Positions 14,525-24,226 of a DNA stretch of 64,000 nucleotides are shown here, one piece after another. This DNA comes from a virus: positions 1 through 64,000 of IMG/VR virus record IMGVR_UViG_3300021959_004274; one strand, 5' to 3'. The position numbers were made by a program, and so were the translations under genes. Under the pieces are notes generated by a model. That model had not been told where the DNA came from. It searched no databases and worked only from the letters and a program-made list of their open reading frames with translations. The first letter of the stretch is position 1, and the number at the start of each line of letters is the position of its first letter.

Positions 14525-15334
14525 ATGAATATATTTCGTGACCTAATAAAAAATTTATCAATCCCTAATTATAACAGAGTACGTATTGCCCAAGCAACGA
14601 TGTATTTACTCGTTATCTTAGTAATGATTACTCAAATTAACCTAGCTCTTATGCTATTAGGCTTTGTGCTAGGCTATATATTGTTCACTGTGGGCGTTAG
14701 TGTAAGCCTACATAAGTACGTTTCACACCGTGCCTTAGAACCACGTAATCGCCTTGTAAAGCACTTTTTATTGTTCATGGGTACTTTGACCACCCTAGGT
14801 ACACCAATAGAATTTGCCGCAGGTCATAGAACGCATCATGTACATTCAGATACAGACAAAGATCCGTTTGTACTTAAACAATCGTTACTTCATAACCTAA
14901 AATTATGGTTTTTATGGATGGAAGTAGATAAAATTAATCCACGTATGGTTGTTGATCTAATGAAGGACAAGGATATGAAGTTGTACCATAATCACTACTG
15001 GAAAATATGGGCTATATATCCTGCAATACTATTTCTAATTAATCCAGTATTAGTTGTCTACTTATTTGCACTGCCTGTGGTATATTGTTTACTAGGTATG
15101 AGTTGGGTAACAGTATTAGCACACAGTCAACTAGCACAACGAGCAACACAAGGTACTAAGCCACATTCAACAGCAGACAAGAGTTGGGACAGTTTGTTAT
15201 TCTCTTTATTGTTTGCTGGTGAAGGATATCATGAAACACATCATGCTTACCCAGGCGAAAGAAACTATAAACGTAAAAACGGTAGGTTTGATCTGTCAGG
15301 CGAAATAGCTGATTTGTTTGCTAGGTCAGAATAA
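14525..15334 (+). CDS. Acyl-CoA/acyl-lipid desaturase
   Basis: 269 residues, one of few plus-strand genes. Four TM-like segments and three histidine boxes: H-K-Y-V-S-H-R, H-R-T-H-H-V-H-S-D-T-D-K-D-P, and H-E-T-H-H-A-Y-P. These are the di-iron ligands of delta-9 type desaturases. The C-terminal G-E-G-Y-H-E-T-H-H is almost canonical. The enzyme would alter membrane fluidity or supply unsaturated lipid. It is followed directly by a methyltransferase gene and transcribed from a late promoter. Confidence 0.9.
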   Translation: MNIFRDLIKNLSIPNYNRVRIAQATMYLLVILVMITQINLALMLLGFVLGYILFTVGVSVSLHKYVSHRALEPRNRLVKHFLLFMGTLTTLGTPIEFAAGHRTHHVHSDTDKDPFVLKQSLLHNLKLWFLWMEVDKINPRMVVDLMKDKDMKLYHNHYWKIWAIYPAILFLINPVLVVYLFALPVVYCLLGMSWVTVLAHSQLAQRATQGTKPHSTADKSWDSLLFSLLFAGEGYHETHHAYPGERNYKRKNGRFDLSGEIADLFARSE

Positions 15335-15898
15335 ATGTCTGATATATGGATTAAGGAATGGGCCACTGATGACTACGTAGAAGTTAAAAAGAAAAATTTT
15401 GAAGTAATAGATAATTTTCTTAACTTTGTTCCTACTAATATTTTAGATATTGGATGCGGTCTAGCATTTGAATCTGAAATGCTACAACAAAAATATAATA
15501 GTAATTTATATCTTTTAGACAGTGACTTTGATAATACCAAGGATCGTAAAAGATCTGTATTGTACGGCGAAGTTGACACTTTTAAATTTTATTCTAAATT
15601 AGACGATCTAAAAGCATCATATGATTCAAGAAATATGAATTATACGTTTATAGATGCCAAAAACATTAATATAGATAGTAATATAAAGTTTGATCTTATA
15701 TATAGTATACTAAGTTGCGGATTTCATTATCCTGCTAGTACATATAAAGATTTAGTAAAAGCACACAGTCATGATAATACTGTGGTTTTATTTGATATTC
15801 GTAAAAAATCTTTTGAAGAACAAGAGTCAGAGTTTAAGTCTATTGAAATAATACACAAAGGTCGTAAACACTATACCTGTCAGGTAGAATTTGTTTAA
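15335..15898 (+). CDS. Class I SAM-dependent methyltransferase
   Basis: 187 residues. SAM motif I is I-L-D-I-G-C-G-L-A (about residue 36), with acidic D-S-D at the end of strand 2 and F-D-L-I-Y-S-I-L-S-C-G as motif II/post II. The ATG directly follows the desaturase stop. The substrate cannot be read from the sequence; the pairing with a desaturase allows a lipid target, but phage small-molecule or glycan methylation is equally possible. Convergent with a second desaturase (4-bp overlap). Confidence 0.8.
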   Translation: MSDIWIKEWATDDYVEVKKKNFEVIDNFLNFVPTNILDIGCGLAFESEMLQQKYNSNLYLLDSDFDNTKDRKRSVLYGEVDTFKFYSKLDDLKASYDSRNMNYTFIDAKNINIDSNIKFDLIYSILSCGFHYPASTYKDLVKAHSHDNTVVLFDIRKKSFEEQESEFKSIEIIHKGRKHYTCQVEFV

Positions 15899-16731
15899 GT
15901 GTGATGAGTCTGCTGAAAGTCACCTTCAGCTTTAATATCTTTTCCTGCTAGTCTAATAAACCACCAAGCAAAGTCCCAATCCTTAGCAGTAAATTTATTA
16001 ATAGCCGCACCTGGTTGTGTGTGATGATTATTATGATTGCCATCACCAGGAACAAACACTGATGCTATCTTACTATTAAAAGTTAAGTCTTTACTAGGAA
16101 AGTTTGTGTAGCCAATCCACTCATACAAATATCTATTGTGTGCTAAGACAGTAATGTAACTAATTGCCTGAAACGCATAGATAATAGGTAAGAAGTAAAA
16201 GTATGTAGCAACCTTAGGTGATATTAAAAATAAGATTAAGAACCAACCTAAGTTTAATTTAAAATAATGATTATGGAACCACTTGTGTTCTGCATCAACA
16301 CTCAAGTCTTTTACTGTTCTTGGATTAATATGATATGTTGGGAAGTAGTAGAACCATAGTCTAATGCTACGCCACCAGCCACCACCATCAATGTTTGGGC
16401 TATGTGGATCGCCCTCATGATCACTAAACTTGTGATGCTTACGATGTGTACATGCCCATGACACATTTGAACCTAAGCTCAATGTCATTGAACAAAACAA
16501 CATTAATATTTTAAAGAACTTGTTTTTAGGCTCAAATGATCTATGACTAGAATATTTGTGTAATCCACAGGCCGCACCTATTAAAAATACAAGCCATGAG
16601 TAAGCAAGACCCATAGCAAGCCAGGCCCAATCAAAGTATGTAATGATGCCTATAATAAAGCCAATGTAAGCAAAGGCCTGAAGCATCTTAACCCTTTTAT
16701 CTAAAGGGAAAGTTCTATAAAACCATTTCAT
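15895..16731 (-). CDS. Fatty acid desaturase (second delta-9-like copy)
   Basis: 278 residues from the ATG at 16731, just after the nrdB stop; the longer frame would only read nrdB's tail out of frame. Boxes: H-K-Y-S-S-H-R, H-R-K-H-H-K-F-S-D-H-E-G-D-P-H, and G-N-H-N-N-H-H. Similar in layout to the plus-strand desaturase but clearly diverged. Two different desaturases flanking one methyltransferase suggest a lipid-modifying cassette. Convergent with the methyltransferase. Confidence 0.88.
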   Translation of the reverse strand: MKWFYRTFPLDKRVKMLQAFAYIGFIIGIITYFDWAWLAMGLAYSWLVFLIGAACGLHKYSSHRSFEPKNKFFKILMLFCSMTLSLGSNVSWACTHRKHHKFSDHEGDPHSPNIDGGGWWRSIRLWFYYFPTYHINPRTVKDLSVDAEHKWFHNHYFKLNLGWFLILFLISPKVATYFYFLPIIYAFQAISYITVLAHNRYLYEWIGYTNFPSKDLTFNSKIASVFVPGDGNHNNHHTQPGAAINKFTAKDWDFAWWFIRLAGKDIKAEGDFQQTHHT

Positions 16732-16732
16732 A

Positions 16733-17857
16733 TTAAAGTGTAAATCCGTTGAACGTGTTTTCGTCAACATCCTGTTTAACAGCACCAATAGTGTAACTAC
16801 TTATCTCTGTTTCCTGTGGTGCTACTTGAACATCGCCACCAGCAATCCATTTCTGTGTCCATGGTAGAGGATTTGATCCACCTTTGTATGGTGACTCTAA
16901 CCCTAGTGTTGACATACGCTTGTTAGCAATCCATTCAATATAATCGCATAACAGTCTTTCATTGAGGCCAATCATAGAACCATCTTTAAACAAATATGTT
17001 GCCCACTGTTCTTCTTGATCAACAGCAGTTTTAAACATTTGAACGACTTCTGATTCACATTCTTTTTTAATTTTAATGTAGTCTTTGTCATCTGTTGGTA
17101 GCATTTTTAGTAAATGCTGACTTGATGCTAGGTGTACGTTTTCATCTCTGGCAATCAGTTTAATAATTTTAGCATTGCCTTCCATTTTCTTAAGTTCAGC
17201 AAATGCCCAACTACAAGCAAATGAAACATAAAAGCGGATGCCTTCTAATACATTTACAGAGTTTAAGCATAACCATAAACGTTTTTTAAGTTCATACTTA
17301 TCAACAACAACTTTCTTACCGTTAACAGTATGCTCACCTTCACCTAAGAATTCATACATTCTTTGATATTCAATTAATCCATCATAGTATTTTGAAATAT
17401 CATCACCGCAGTCTGTAATTTCTTTGATGTCCATTAGTTCATCAAATACTTTAGTTGGATCTGAGTAAACGTTTCTAATAATGTGTGTGTATGAACGTGA
17501 GTGAATAGTTTCGTTAAATGCCCAGGTCTCAATCCATGTTTCAATTTCTGGTATAGTTGCTAAAGGCAATAACGCTAAATTAGGGGAACGTCCTTGCACT
17601 GAATCTAATACAATTTGTCTTTTTAAGTTTGATGTAAAGATATGTTGTTCGTATGGTGTTAGATCTTTAAAGTCTTTTGCATCACGCATAACGTCCACTT
17701 CTTCAGGTCGCCAAAAAAAACCTAACTGACGATCAGTTAACTTTTCAAACTGTCTATACTTAACAACATCATAACGTTGGATGCCGTTTCCGCCATTAGG
17801 ATCTAAAAATGCTAATGCCTTGAGATGACTTTTTTTATTTTTGTTTAATACACTCAT
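16733..17857 (-). CDS. nrdB: Ribonucleotide reductase class Ia, beta subunit
   Basis: 374 residues. Holds the diferric-tyrosyl radical. Visible are the F-W-R-P-E-E stretch with the radical-transfer Trp, L-D-S-V-Q-G-R (first Asp ligand), N-E-T-I-H-S-R-S-Y-T-H-I-I (Glu/His ligands and the radical Tyr), and R-D-E-N-V-H-L (later Glu/His ligands). The C-terminus N-T-F-N-G-F-T-L is the peptide that docks on NrdA. It lies 12 nt after nrdA. Class Ia needs oxygen, so infection is aerobic. Confidence 0.96.
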   Translation of the reverse strand: MSVLNKNKKSHLKALAFLDPNGGNGIQRYDVVKYRQFEKLTDRQLGFFWRPEEVDVMRDAKDFKDLTPYEQHIFTSNLKRQIVLDSVQGRSPNLALLPLATIPEIETWIETWAFNETIHSRSYTHIIRNVYSDPTKVFDELMDIKEITDCGDDISKYYDGLIEYQRMYEFLGEGEHTVNGKKVVVDKYELKKRLWLCLNSVNVLEGIRFYVSFACSWAFAELKKMEGNAKIIKLIARDENVHLASSQHLLKMLPTDDKDYIKIKKECESEVVQMFKTAVDQEEQWATYLFKDGSMIGLNERLLCDYIEWIANKRMSTLGLESPYKGGSNPLPWTQKWIAGGDVQVAPQETEISSYTIGAVKQDVDENTFNGFTL

Positions 17858-17869
17858 TACCTACTGCCC

Positions 17870-20182
17870 CTAAATTTTGCATGAATCGCAGTCATCGTCG
17901 TTGAACTGCTCTTCTTCACTGTTGTTTACTTCTACTGAGTTTGCTACGTCACGATCAATGTCAATTTCGCCTTGACCATCGTGTGTGTTGTTGTAATATA
18001 ACTGTTTACCACCGTATTTATAAAACATAACGATATGTTGGAGTAGTTCACTCATAGGAATTTTATCGTCTTCGTAATACTGTGGATTGTAGGATGTATT
18101 TACTGAAATTCCTTGATCAATATACTTCTGGAGAATGGCCATAATTTTTAGATAACCCTCCGGTGACTTCTGATCCCATAACAGTTCATACTTATTTTTA
18201 AGGCGTCTAAATTCTGGGACAACTTGACGTAATGCACCGTGCTTACTTTGTTTAACAGATATGTAACTACGTGGCGGTTCTACACCGTTAGTTGAGTTAC
18301 TAATCTGTGCTGACGTTTCAGCAGGCATGAGTGCCATTAGTGTTGAATTACGGATGCCTGTTTGTTTAAGTTGTTCACGTAGGCCAGCCCAATCAACATG
18401 GTCAACTGGATCAACTAGCTCGTCAACATCCTTTTTGTAAGTATCAACAGGTAGTACGCCATCATGATACTTAGTTTCGTTTGACTTAGGACATGCACCA
18501 TACTCTTCTGCTAGATCTGCTGATGCTTTGATCAAATAGTAACTCCAATGCTGTGCCCAACGATCTAATTCAGGTAAGCAACTTGGGTCTGAATATGTAA
18601 AATCATTTTTTGCTAACCAGTAAGCAAGGTTAATAATACCTACGCCTAGTGGGCGTCTATTCTGTGTAGCATAAGCGGCCGCTAGTACTGGATAGTTTTG
18701 ATAACTTAATAATGCGTCTAGGCCTCTAACAGCAAGTTCACATGCTTTCTGCATTTCTTCTGGAGTTCTGAATACACCCCAATTGATTGCACTTAGTGTA
18801 CATAATGCAATTTCACCAGTTGGATCATTTAAATCTGTTAATGGTTTAGTAGGTAAATCAATTTCACAACATAAGTTTGATTGTCTTACTGGTGCTAGTT
18901 CAGGGTTAAATGAACCGTGTGTGTTAGCATGATCAACGTTTTGTAGATAAATTCTACCTGTGTCTTTACGCTCTTGTACAAACTGACTAAACAAATCAAT
19001 CGCTTTAATTGTTTTTTTACGTAGACGTGTGTTACGTTCTGCTGTTTCGTAGAGTTCTTTAAACTTGTCCTGGTCAGCAAAGAAAGCGTTATACATTTCT
19101 GGAACGTCATGTGGTGAGAATAATGTAATGTCACCACCTGATAATAATCTTTCATACATTAATTTATTAAACTGTATGCCATAGTCCATGTGACGTACAC
19201 GATTATCATCTGTACCTTTGTTGTTTTTAAGTACTAGTAAGTCTTCAACTTCCAAATGCCAAATAGGATAGTAAAGAGTAGCCGCTCCGTTTCTAACACC
19301 ACCTTGTGAACATGAGCGGGTCGCCGCCTGGAAAAGTTTAAAGAATGGTACAACACCTGTATGATATGCGTCGCCTTTTCTAATAGGTGACTTGATAGCA
19401 CGAATACGTCCTGCACCAATACCTATACCTGCTTTTTGTGAAACGTATCTTACAATACTTGAACTTGTTGCATTAATTGAATCTAACGAGTCATCTGTTT
19501 CAATTAATACACACGAGCTAAACTGTCGCTGACTTGTTCTAACGCCAGCCATAACAGGAGTGGGTAGTGACACTTGGTGTGTTGAAATAGCATCATAGTA
19601 GTCTTTAATATAGCTTAATCTTGTTTCTTTTGGATAGTTACTAAACAAAGTAGCCGCAATTAAAATATAAGTCATCTGTGGTGATTCGTATAGCTCACCT
19701 GTTACTCTATTTTGTACTAGGTACTTGCCACGGAACTGTTCCATAGCAACGTATGTTAATGACTCATCACGCTCGTGTTTAATAAAGGAATTAATGCGAT
19801 CCCACTCTTCTTCTGTGTACAGATCATACAGATCTGGATCATACATACCACGGTCAATGTTTTCTTTAATTAATTTTGTAATGTGCCATGGGTCAAACTG
19901 GCCATATACGTCTTTACGGATATGATAGTTAATTAATCGACCTGCTACGTATTGATAGTTTGGGGTTTCTTCTGTGATTAGATCAGCCGCTGACTTAATA
20001 ACTGTTTCTTGTATGTCTGAAGTTTTAATGCCTTCATAAAACTGTAAGTGACTTTTAATTTCAACTTCACTTGCTGATACACCTGTAATGTCCTCACATG
20101 CCCACATTACTACTTTATGAAGTTTATCAATGATCAACGGTTCTTTATTACCGTTTCTTTTAGTAACTAATATCTCTGCCAT
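17870..20182 (-). CDS. nrdA: Ribonucleotide reductase class Ia, alpha subunit
   Basis: 770 residues. N-terminal ATP-cone (VTKRNGNKEPLIIDKLHKVV) for allosteric control, the R1 barrel with S-S-C-V-L and N-L-C-C-E-I cysteines, P-A-E-T-S-A-Q-I-S-N-S-T-N-G-V-E-P, and two radical-path tyrosines (KQLYYNNTHDG). C-terminal D-D-D-C-D-S-C-K-I supplies the reducible cysteine pair for thioredoxin/glutaredoxin. It converts all four NDPs to dNDPs for phage DNA synthesis. Confidence 0.97.
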   Translation of the reverse strand: MAEILVTKRNGNKEPLIIDKLHKVVMWACEDITGVSASEVEIKSHLQFYEGIKTSDIQETVIKSAADLITEETPNYQYVAGRLINYHIRKDVYGQFDPWHITKLIKENIDRGMYDPDLYDLYTEEEWDRINSFIKHERDESLTYVAMEQFRGKYLVQNRVTGELYESPQMTYILIAATLFSNYPKETRLSYIKDYYDAISTHQVSLPTPVMAGVRTSQRQFSSCVLIETDDSLDSINATSSSIVRYVSQKAGIGIGAGRIRAIKSPIRKGDAYHTGVVPFFKLFQAATRSCSQGGVRNGAATLYYPIWHLEVEDLLVLKNNKGTDDNRVRHMDYGIQFNKLMYERLLSGGDITLFSPHDVPEMYNAFFADQDKFKELYETAERNTRLRKKTIKAIDLFSQFVQERKDTGRIYLQNVDHANTHGSFNPELAPVRQSNLCCEIDLPTKPLTDLNDPTGEIALCTLSAINWGVFRTPEEMQKACELAVRGLDALLSYQNYPVLAAAYATQNRRPLGVGIINLAYWLAKNDFTYSDPSCLPELDRWAQHWSYYLIKASADLAEEYGACPKSNETKYHDGVLPVDTYKKDVDELVDPVDHVDWAGLREQLKQTGIRNSTLMALMPAETSAQISNSTNGVEPPRSYISVKQSKHGALRQVVPEFRRLKNKYELLWDQKSPEGYLKIMAILQKYIDQGISVNTSYNPQYYEDDKIPMSELLQHIVMFYKYGGKQLYYNNTHDGQGEIDIDRDVANSVEVNNSEEEQFNDDDCDSCKI

Positions 20183-20183
20183 T

Positions 20184-20615
20184 TTACCCTATCTTTTTTC
20201 TTAAACGTTCACAGTCAAACGTTTCTTTAATATTAAAATTGTATTGTTCTGTACTTATCACTGAACTCAGATCCCAGTTAAGAATATAATCATTATTAAC
20301 TACTAATATTATACAGTCACTGCCAATCTCGTCTACTGCTTTGGCAATTTTAATATCTGCTGATTCGTTAACTAGAATTATAGTATATGCTAAACCAAGA
20401 CAAGAAGCAAGTTCGCAATATCCGTTTTCTGCCAAAAGGTCCCAGGGACCTAACCAATTTGATTGATCGTTCCAGTGTATTAAATGATTAACTCTAGGTG
20501 CGTGACTCCACCATTCATTGATAGCGTCAAGTTGGGGTTTTAATTCGAGGTCTCGGACACGCTCACGTAGATCGTGCCACTCTCGAAGACGAGATTCAAA
20601 GTCTTGTGGCCACAT
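20184..20615 (-). CDS. Conserved T4-like phage protein of unknown function
   Basis: 143 residues. Starts M-W-P-Q-D-F-E-S-R-L-R-E-W-H-D-L-R and continues A-I-N-E-W-W-S-H-A-P, W-N-D-Q-S-N-W-L-G-P-W-D-L-L-A-E-N-G-Y-C. This Trp-rich pattern recurs in aquatic T4-like genomes without assigned role. It sits 1 nt upstream of nrdA and 1 nt downstream of the tail spike, so context does not decide. Confidence 0.7.
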   Translation of the reverse strand: MWPQDFESRLREWHDLRERVRDLELKPQLDAINEWWSHAPRVNHLIHWNDQSNWLGPWDLLAENGYCELASCLGLAYTIILVNESADIKIAKAVDEIGSDCIILVVNNDYILNWDLSSVISTEQYNFNIKETFDCERLRKKIG

Positions 20616-20616
20616 C

Positions 20617-22194
20617 TTATCTTAGATGTGTTAATGAGTAGTGGATATAACCCGTGGATCCTGTGTTAGTACTTGTATAACGTAATCTAAATGATGAACC
20701 CGATTCGTCTACAGAAAGTACCACGCCAGTGTCTGCATTTTCATTATAGTCATCATAATATGATAATGCGTTTGAGCCTTCTGCTAAAGATACTACTATA
20801 CGTCCAATACGTTTAGCGTCACCTCTAGATATTGAATAGTCTATAGCAAAACAGCAGAAACCGTTTGCTTGTCTTGTGAATACATTTTGAGCAGATGACT
20901 GATTGTTTTCAACTGTTGCTCTTAATCCTGCGTCACGTTTGTAGTTACCATAAGCAACTGATCTGGCATTGTCAAAGTAAATACCTCTAACGTTAGAGCT
21001 AACATCAACACGTACATGAATTAAATCATCTGCATCTGTACGCTCAAACATGTCGCCAACTGAAACATTATCGTTACTTAATATTTGTATTACTGATTCA
21101 CTTGGGTTACCAGTACCGTTAAAGGTATTAGCAACGTTTAGGAAAATGTTGTGTCCTGATATGTTTCTTTCAACATTGTTAAAGTAAATGCCTGAGTCTG
21201 AAATGTCATCAAAAATGTTTTGTGTGATGCGATAGCCTTGTGGACCAACATCTGTTGTATCTTCACCTAACTGTACGCCTCTCCATAGTGTGTGGAAACG
21301 ACCGTTAGTAAATGTAAAACCGTTTGAGTTGTCATCTGCTTTAACACCATAGGTACAACCTTTAAAACTACATTTATCAAATGTAACCATTTCGGGTGTA
21401 GTAGCCGCTGTACCTGCTACTGAAAGGCACTTAGTACCTTTTGAGGCATCCTGTAAATTTGCTTCTAACAATGGACCAGTAAAGTTAACAGAATCAAAAT
21501 AACATTGTTCTGCTGATTCAATCAAGCAAATATGATTTTCAATTGTTGATTCAATTGACATTGAGTGCATTTCAATATACTTAGGAAGTGTTGCTGAGTT
21601 AGCACCAATGTTAGCACCAGTCTGTTGTAGACTGTCTGTTGTTCTTATAACGTATGCTGGTACAGACGAATCTTCAGGGGCCATTCTAATAATACTTGAC
21701 TCAACACCTTCGCCCCATATTTTAGCATAAGGTGGAATTTTAATAGTATCTGATACTCTGTAAATACCTGCTGGGAAGTATAGTGAGCGTCTAATTTCTG
21801 GATTCTTTTCACGACAGAATAATTCATAAAAAGCACGATTAATAGCCGCTGTGTCATCAGCTTCGCCATCACCTACAGCACCAAAGTCTTTAACACTGGC
21901 CATGTCATCTAGTTTACTACCTAGTGTACGTTCAACAGCAGGTTCATCTGTTTTAACTGTGTACCCTGCGGCTAATCCTTTGTAAGTATATGCTGATGCA
22001 ACTGATAATACATCACTGAACTCTGTAAGAACTTCAGTGTTTCCAATTACTGGAGCACCTTCTACTAAGGTACCATTACCAATGTATAGTCTACGTTGAT
22101 CAACTGACCAACCTAATTCACCACCCGCTAGTTGAGGTAGATTTTCTAATAGACCTTTTCTATGTTGAATTCGTGATATTTGAACTATTGCCAT
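20617..22194 (-). CDS. Tail spike/fibre with pectate-lyase-type beta-helix
   Basis: 525 residues. An N-terminal virion-anchoring domain (MAIVQISRIQHRKG, then G-E-L-G-W-S-V-D-Q-R-R-L-Y-I-G-N-G) is of the kind seen at the start of marine phage fibre proteins. The pectate-lyase_3 entry follows: V-K-D-F-G-A-V-G-D-G-E-A-D-D-T-A-A-I-N, S-L-Y-F-P-A-G-I-Y-R-V, and repeated short strands of a parallel beta-helix. It would bind or cleave host surface polysaccharide. A late element lies 29 nt upstream of the start. Confidence 0.88.
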   Translation of the reverse strand: MAIVQISRIQHRKGLLENLPQLAGGELGWSVDQRRLYIGNGTLVEGAPVIGNTEVLTEFSDVLSVASAYTYKGLAAGYTVKTDEPAVERTLGSKLDDMASVKDFGAVGDGEADDTAAINRAFYELFCREKNPEIRRSLYFPAGIYRVSDTIKIPPYAKIWGEGVESSIIRMAPEDSSVPAYVIRTTDSLQQTGANIGANSATLPKYIEMHSMSIESTIENHICLIESAEQCYFDSVNFTGPLLEANLQDASKGTKCLSVAGTAATTPEMVTFDKCSFKGCTYGVKADDNSNGFTFTNGRFHTLWRGVQLGEDTTDVGPQGYRITQNIFDDISDSGIYFNNVERNISGHNIFLNVANTFNGTGNPSESVIQILSNDNVSVGDMFERTDADDLIHVRVDVSSNVRGIYFDNARSVAYGNYKRDAGLRATVENNQSSAQNVFTRQANGFCCFAIDYSISRGDAKRIGRIVVSLAEGSNALSYYDDYNENADTGVVLSVDESGSSFRLRYTSTNTGSTGYIHYSLTHLR

Positions 22195-22223
22195 TGCTTC
22201 TTTTATCCTAGTTTATATGATAG

Positions 22224-22231
22224 TATTTATC
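22224..22231 (-). promoter_or_regulatory. T4-like late promoter (GATAAATACTATC) for the tail spike
   Basis: GATAAATA followed by CTATC, matching the extended T4 late form TATAAATACTATT at 11 of 13 positions, 29 nt before the ATG at 22194. Confidence 0.65.
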
Positions 22232-22587
22232 TAGTTGACAAGATAGATGACTAACAAATAATAGGTCGTAAAGTGAAATAATTGATCTACAACAGCAATC
22301 CACCACCAAACTTTGTCTTTACGTTCACAACCTAAGCCGTGTTGTACTCTATGCTTACAAAAGTCTATGTGCCAGTGTGCTATGTAGTCTAACAGTGATG
22401 CTAGTAGTGCTGTTTTAACATCAACAAATAGGAATACTAAGAAAGTACCTATTGCATGATGTAAGTAATGGCTATGACAGCCAAAGTAATTGTATTTGGC
22501 GTCTGTTTTACCCCATAATAATTGTGCTTGTAATCCAAGATCAATTATGACGTGCTTTACAAATAATAAAAATAGTATTTCAGACAT
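22231..22587 (-). CDS. DUF3307-like small integral membrane protein
   Basis: 118 residues from the ATG at 22587, which overlaps the nuclease stop by 8 bp. Three or four TM segments with conserved polar spots: H-V-I-I-D-L-G-L-Q, H-S-H-Y-L-H-H-A-I-G, D-Y-I-A-H-W-H-I-D-F-C-K-H-R and V-D-Q-L-F-H-F. The D/H/K pattern is that of DUF3307 proteins. Role in phage infection unknown. Confidence 0.7.
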   Translation of the reverse strand: MSEILFLLFVKHVIIDLGLQAQLLWGKTDAKYNYFGCHSHYLHHAIGTFLVFLFVDVKTALLASLLDYIAHWHIDFCKHRVQHGLGCERKDKVWWWIAVVDQLFHFTTYYLLVIYLVN

Positions 22588-23269
22588 TATGATGATTCTT
22601 ATAGTATTCTTCGACTCGTTGCCACCAAAGATCTCGCCACATATCAAACTCCGTGCCTTCGCTGATGAACTCTTGATATTTATAGTCTTTTGAACACATA
22701 AGAACTACACCCTTACGTATGTTGGTTCCGTATACTTCATTGTGTGCTTCTGCGTATGCGGCCAACTGTAAGAAATAGTCTTCAATCCATTCTCTTTTTT
22801 TAGGTTTGTTAGTTTGTTTAAAGTCAAGTATAGCAGGTTCGCCTTTGTGTACCCCTACAAGGTCTGTAGTACCTGCGTATATTTGTGGATGATATAAGGC
22901 AATTTCAGTACCCCAATATTCATCCACATTTTTAAGTCCTTCTTCAATTACAATTTTAGCCATGTCTAAACTTTGTTGTGCAAAAGGATTTCCTACACTT
23001 TCTTTTAGCTCTTCACCTAGCACATACTTTTCTAAATAAGTGTGCATTCGTGTTCCTCTATTGGCCGCTTCTGTAACTATTTCAGTTGCTTTGGCTTCAC
23101 CTACACTTTTACGCCAGTTTGCCAGAGCTTGTTGTTTTTCTTTTGATTTAGTTTTGTCCAATATAGTTGTAACACTTGGAACTGCGTTACCATCAGGACA
23201 TGTATATAGTCGTTTGCCGTTTACACTTTCTCTTGATAATTCTTTATAATCAAATTTGTTTGTTATCAT
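22580..23269 (-). CDS. PD-(D/E)XK exonuclease (MGME1-like)
   Basis: 229 residues from the ATG at 23269, whose ATGA overlaps the previous stop. Motifs of the RecB/MGME1 nuclease family: P-S-V-T-T-I-L, R-G-T-R-M-H (first His), G-T-T-D-L-V-G and A-I-L-D-F-K-Q-T (metal-binding Asp, Asp-x-Lys), then Q-L-A-A-Y-A-E-A. It would trim single-stranded DNA ends in recombination or host DNA breakdown. Co-transcribed with the Fe-S carrier genes; family members can carry a cluster, but none is evident here. Confidence 0.85.
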   Translation of the reverse strand: MITNKFDYKELSRESVNGKRLYTCPDGNAVPSVTTILDKTKSKEKQQALANWRKSVGEAKATEIVTEAANRGTRMHTYLEKYVLGEELKESVGNPFAQQSLDMAKIVIEEGLKNVDEYWGTEIALYHPQIYAGTTDLVGVHKGEPAILDFKQTNKPKKREWIEDYFLQLAAYAEAHNEVYGTNIRKGVVLMCSKDYKYQEFISEGTEFDMWRDLWWQRVEEYYKNHHNV

Positions 23270-23589
23270 TTTACCGTAAAACTTTCGCCACAACCACATT
23301 CGCCTGTCGCATTAGGATTAATAAATTCAAAGCCTTCGTTTAGCCCTTTTTTAACATAGTCCATTTCTAGACCTTTAAGGTATGCTAGACTTTTCTCGTC
23401 TACTATTATTTTAACACCATTATTGTCAAACACCTTATCCCATTCCTCCAAAGTGTCTACAAACTCTAACACATAGGCCATGCCCGAACACCCTGTGGTT
23501 CTTACACCAACACGAAGTCCTATTGTACCTTCTCTTGAATTAATTGCTGATAGAGCTTTTGCGTGTGCTGAATCTGTCAGAGTTATCAT
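23266..23589 (-). CDS. iscA: A-type Fe-S carrier, IscA/SufA-like
   Basis: 107 residues from the ATG at 23589 (ATGA overlap). Conserved cysteines C34 in T-T-G-C-S-G-M and C98/C100 in C-G-C-G-E-S-F are the cluster ligands of A-type carriers. The family receives clusters from IscU or SufB and hands them to apo-enzymes. Here it is encoded with a second A-type carrier and an iscU, forming an Fe-S delivery set. Confidence 0.92.
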   Translation of the reverse strand: MITLTDSAHAKALSAINSREGTIGLRVGVRTTGCSGMAYVLEFVDTLEEWDKVFDNNGVKIIVDEKSLAYLKGLEMDYVKKGLNEGFEFINPNATGECGCGESFTVK

Positions 23590-23918
23590 ACTGAAAAACT
23601 TGACCCACACCCACAACTTGTAGTTGCATTTGGATTACGAATAGCAAATTGACTACCTTGTACAGATTCAGTCCAATCAACTTCTGCACCCTGTACATAT
23701 TGTGAACTCATGCTATCTATTAGAATATGTACTCCATCTTTTTCGATATCAAAGTCGTCTTCGTTTTGTTCTTCGTCTAAGGTAAAGCCGTATTGCATAC
23801 CTGAGCAACCGCCACCTTCAACAAACATTCTAACTTTCATGTTAGGATTATTTTCCTCAGCTAGAATTTCTTTTATTTTTGCTACTGCTGAATCTGTTAT
23901 TGTAATTAATTCACCCAT
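23586..23918 (-). CDS. erpA: A-type Fe-S carrier, ErpA-like
   Basis: 110 residues. C38 in [11 protein letters not shown] and C102/C104 in S-C-G-C-G-S-S-F are the ligands. The [11 protein letters not shown] segment and acidic D-E-E-Q-N-E-D-D-F insert point to the ErpA subgroup. Aquatic myoviruses often carry one such gene; two in tandem are less usual. Overlaps both neighbours by a few bases. Confidence 0.92.
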   Translation of the reverse strand: MGELITITDSAVAKIKEILAEENNPNMKVRMFVEGGGCSGMQYGFTLDEEQNEDDFDIEKDGVHILIDSMSSQYVQGAEVDWTESVQGSQFAIRNPNATTSCGCGSSFSV

Positions 23919-24226
23919 CTTAGTGCAAACTCCGTTATTTTGTGTTTATCCACATAAGGATCAAACCATATTTCACTTTTAGTGCCTAGTTCGTGATCGT
24001 ACATATAATTATGTAGTCGCCATCCGTCACCTATGATATATTCTAGACCAATATCTACATCAAATGTTATTGTGCCTATATTAGTGTCTAACCAATTTAA
24101 TATAGGCACATGTAATAACATTTCTCTATTGATATATCTACGCTCTGATTGGCTAAGTTTGCTATAAACTTGTACTAGTTCTTTACTGGCTAGTAAGTTA
24201 TAGTTTAATACAAACTTATGATCCAT
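23906..24226 (-). CDS. Hypothetical protein between erpA and iscU
   Basis: 106 residues, aromatic-rich, possible alpha/beta fold ([15 protein letters not shown], then [11 protein letters not shown], then [10 protein letters not shown]). No cysteines, so not itself a cluster protein. Overlaps iscU's 3' end by 11 bp and erpA's 5' end by 13 bp. Resembles no family I know. Confidence 0.65.
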   Translation of the reverse strand: MDHKFVLNYNLLASKELVQVYSKLSQSERRYINREMLLHVPILNWLDTNIGTITFDVDIGLEYIIGDGWRLHNYMYDHELGTKSEIWFDPYVDKHKITEFALRWVN

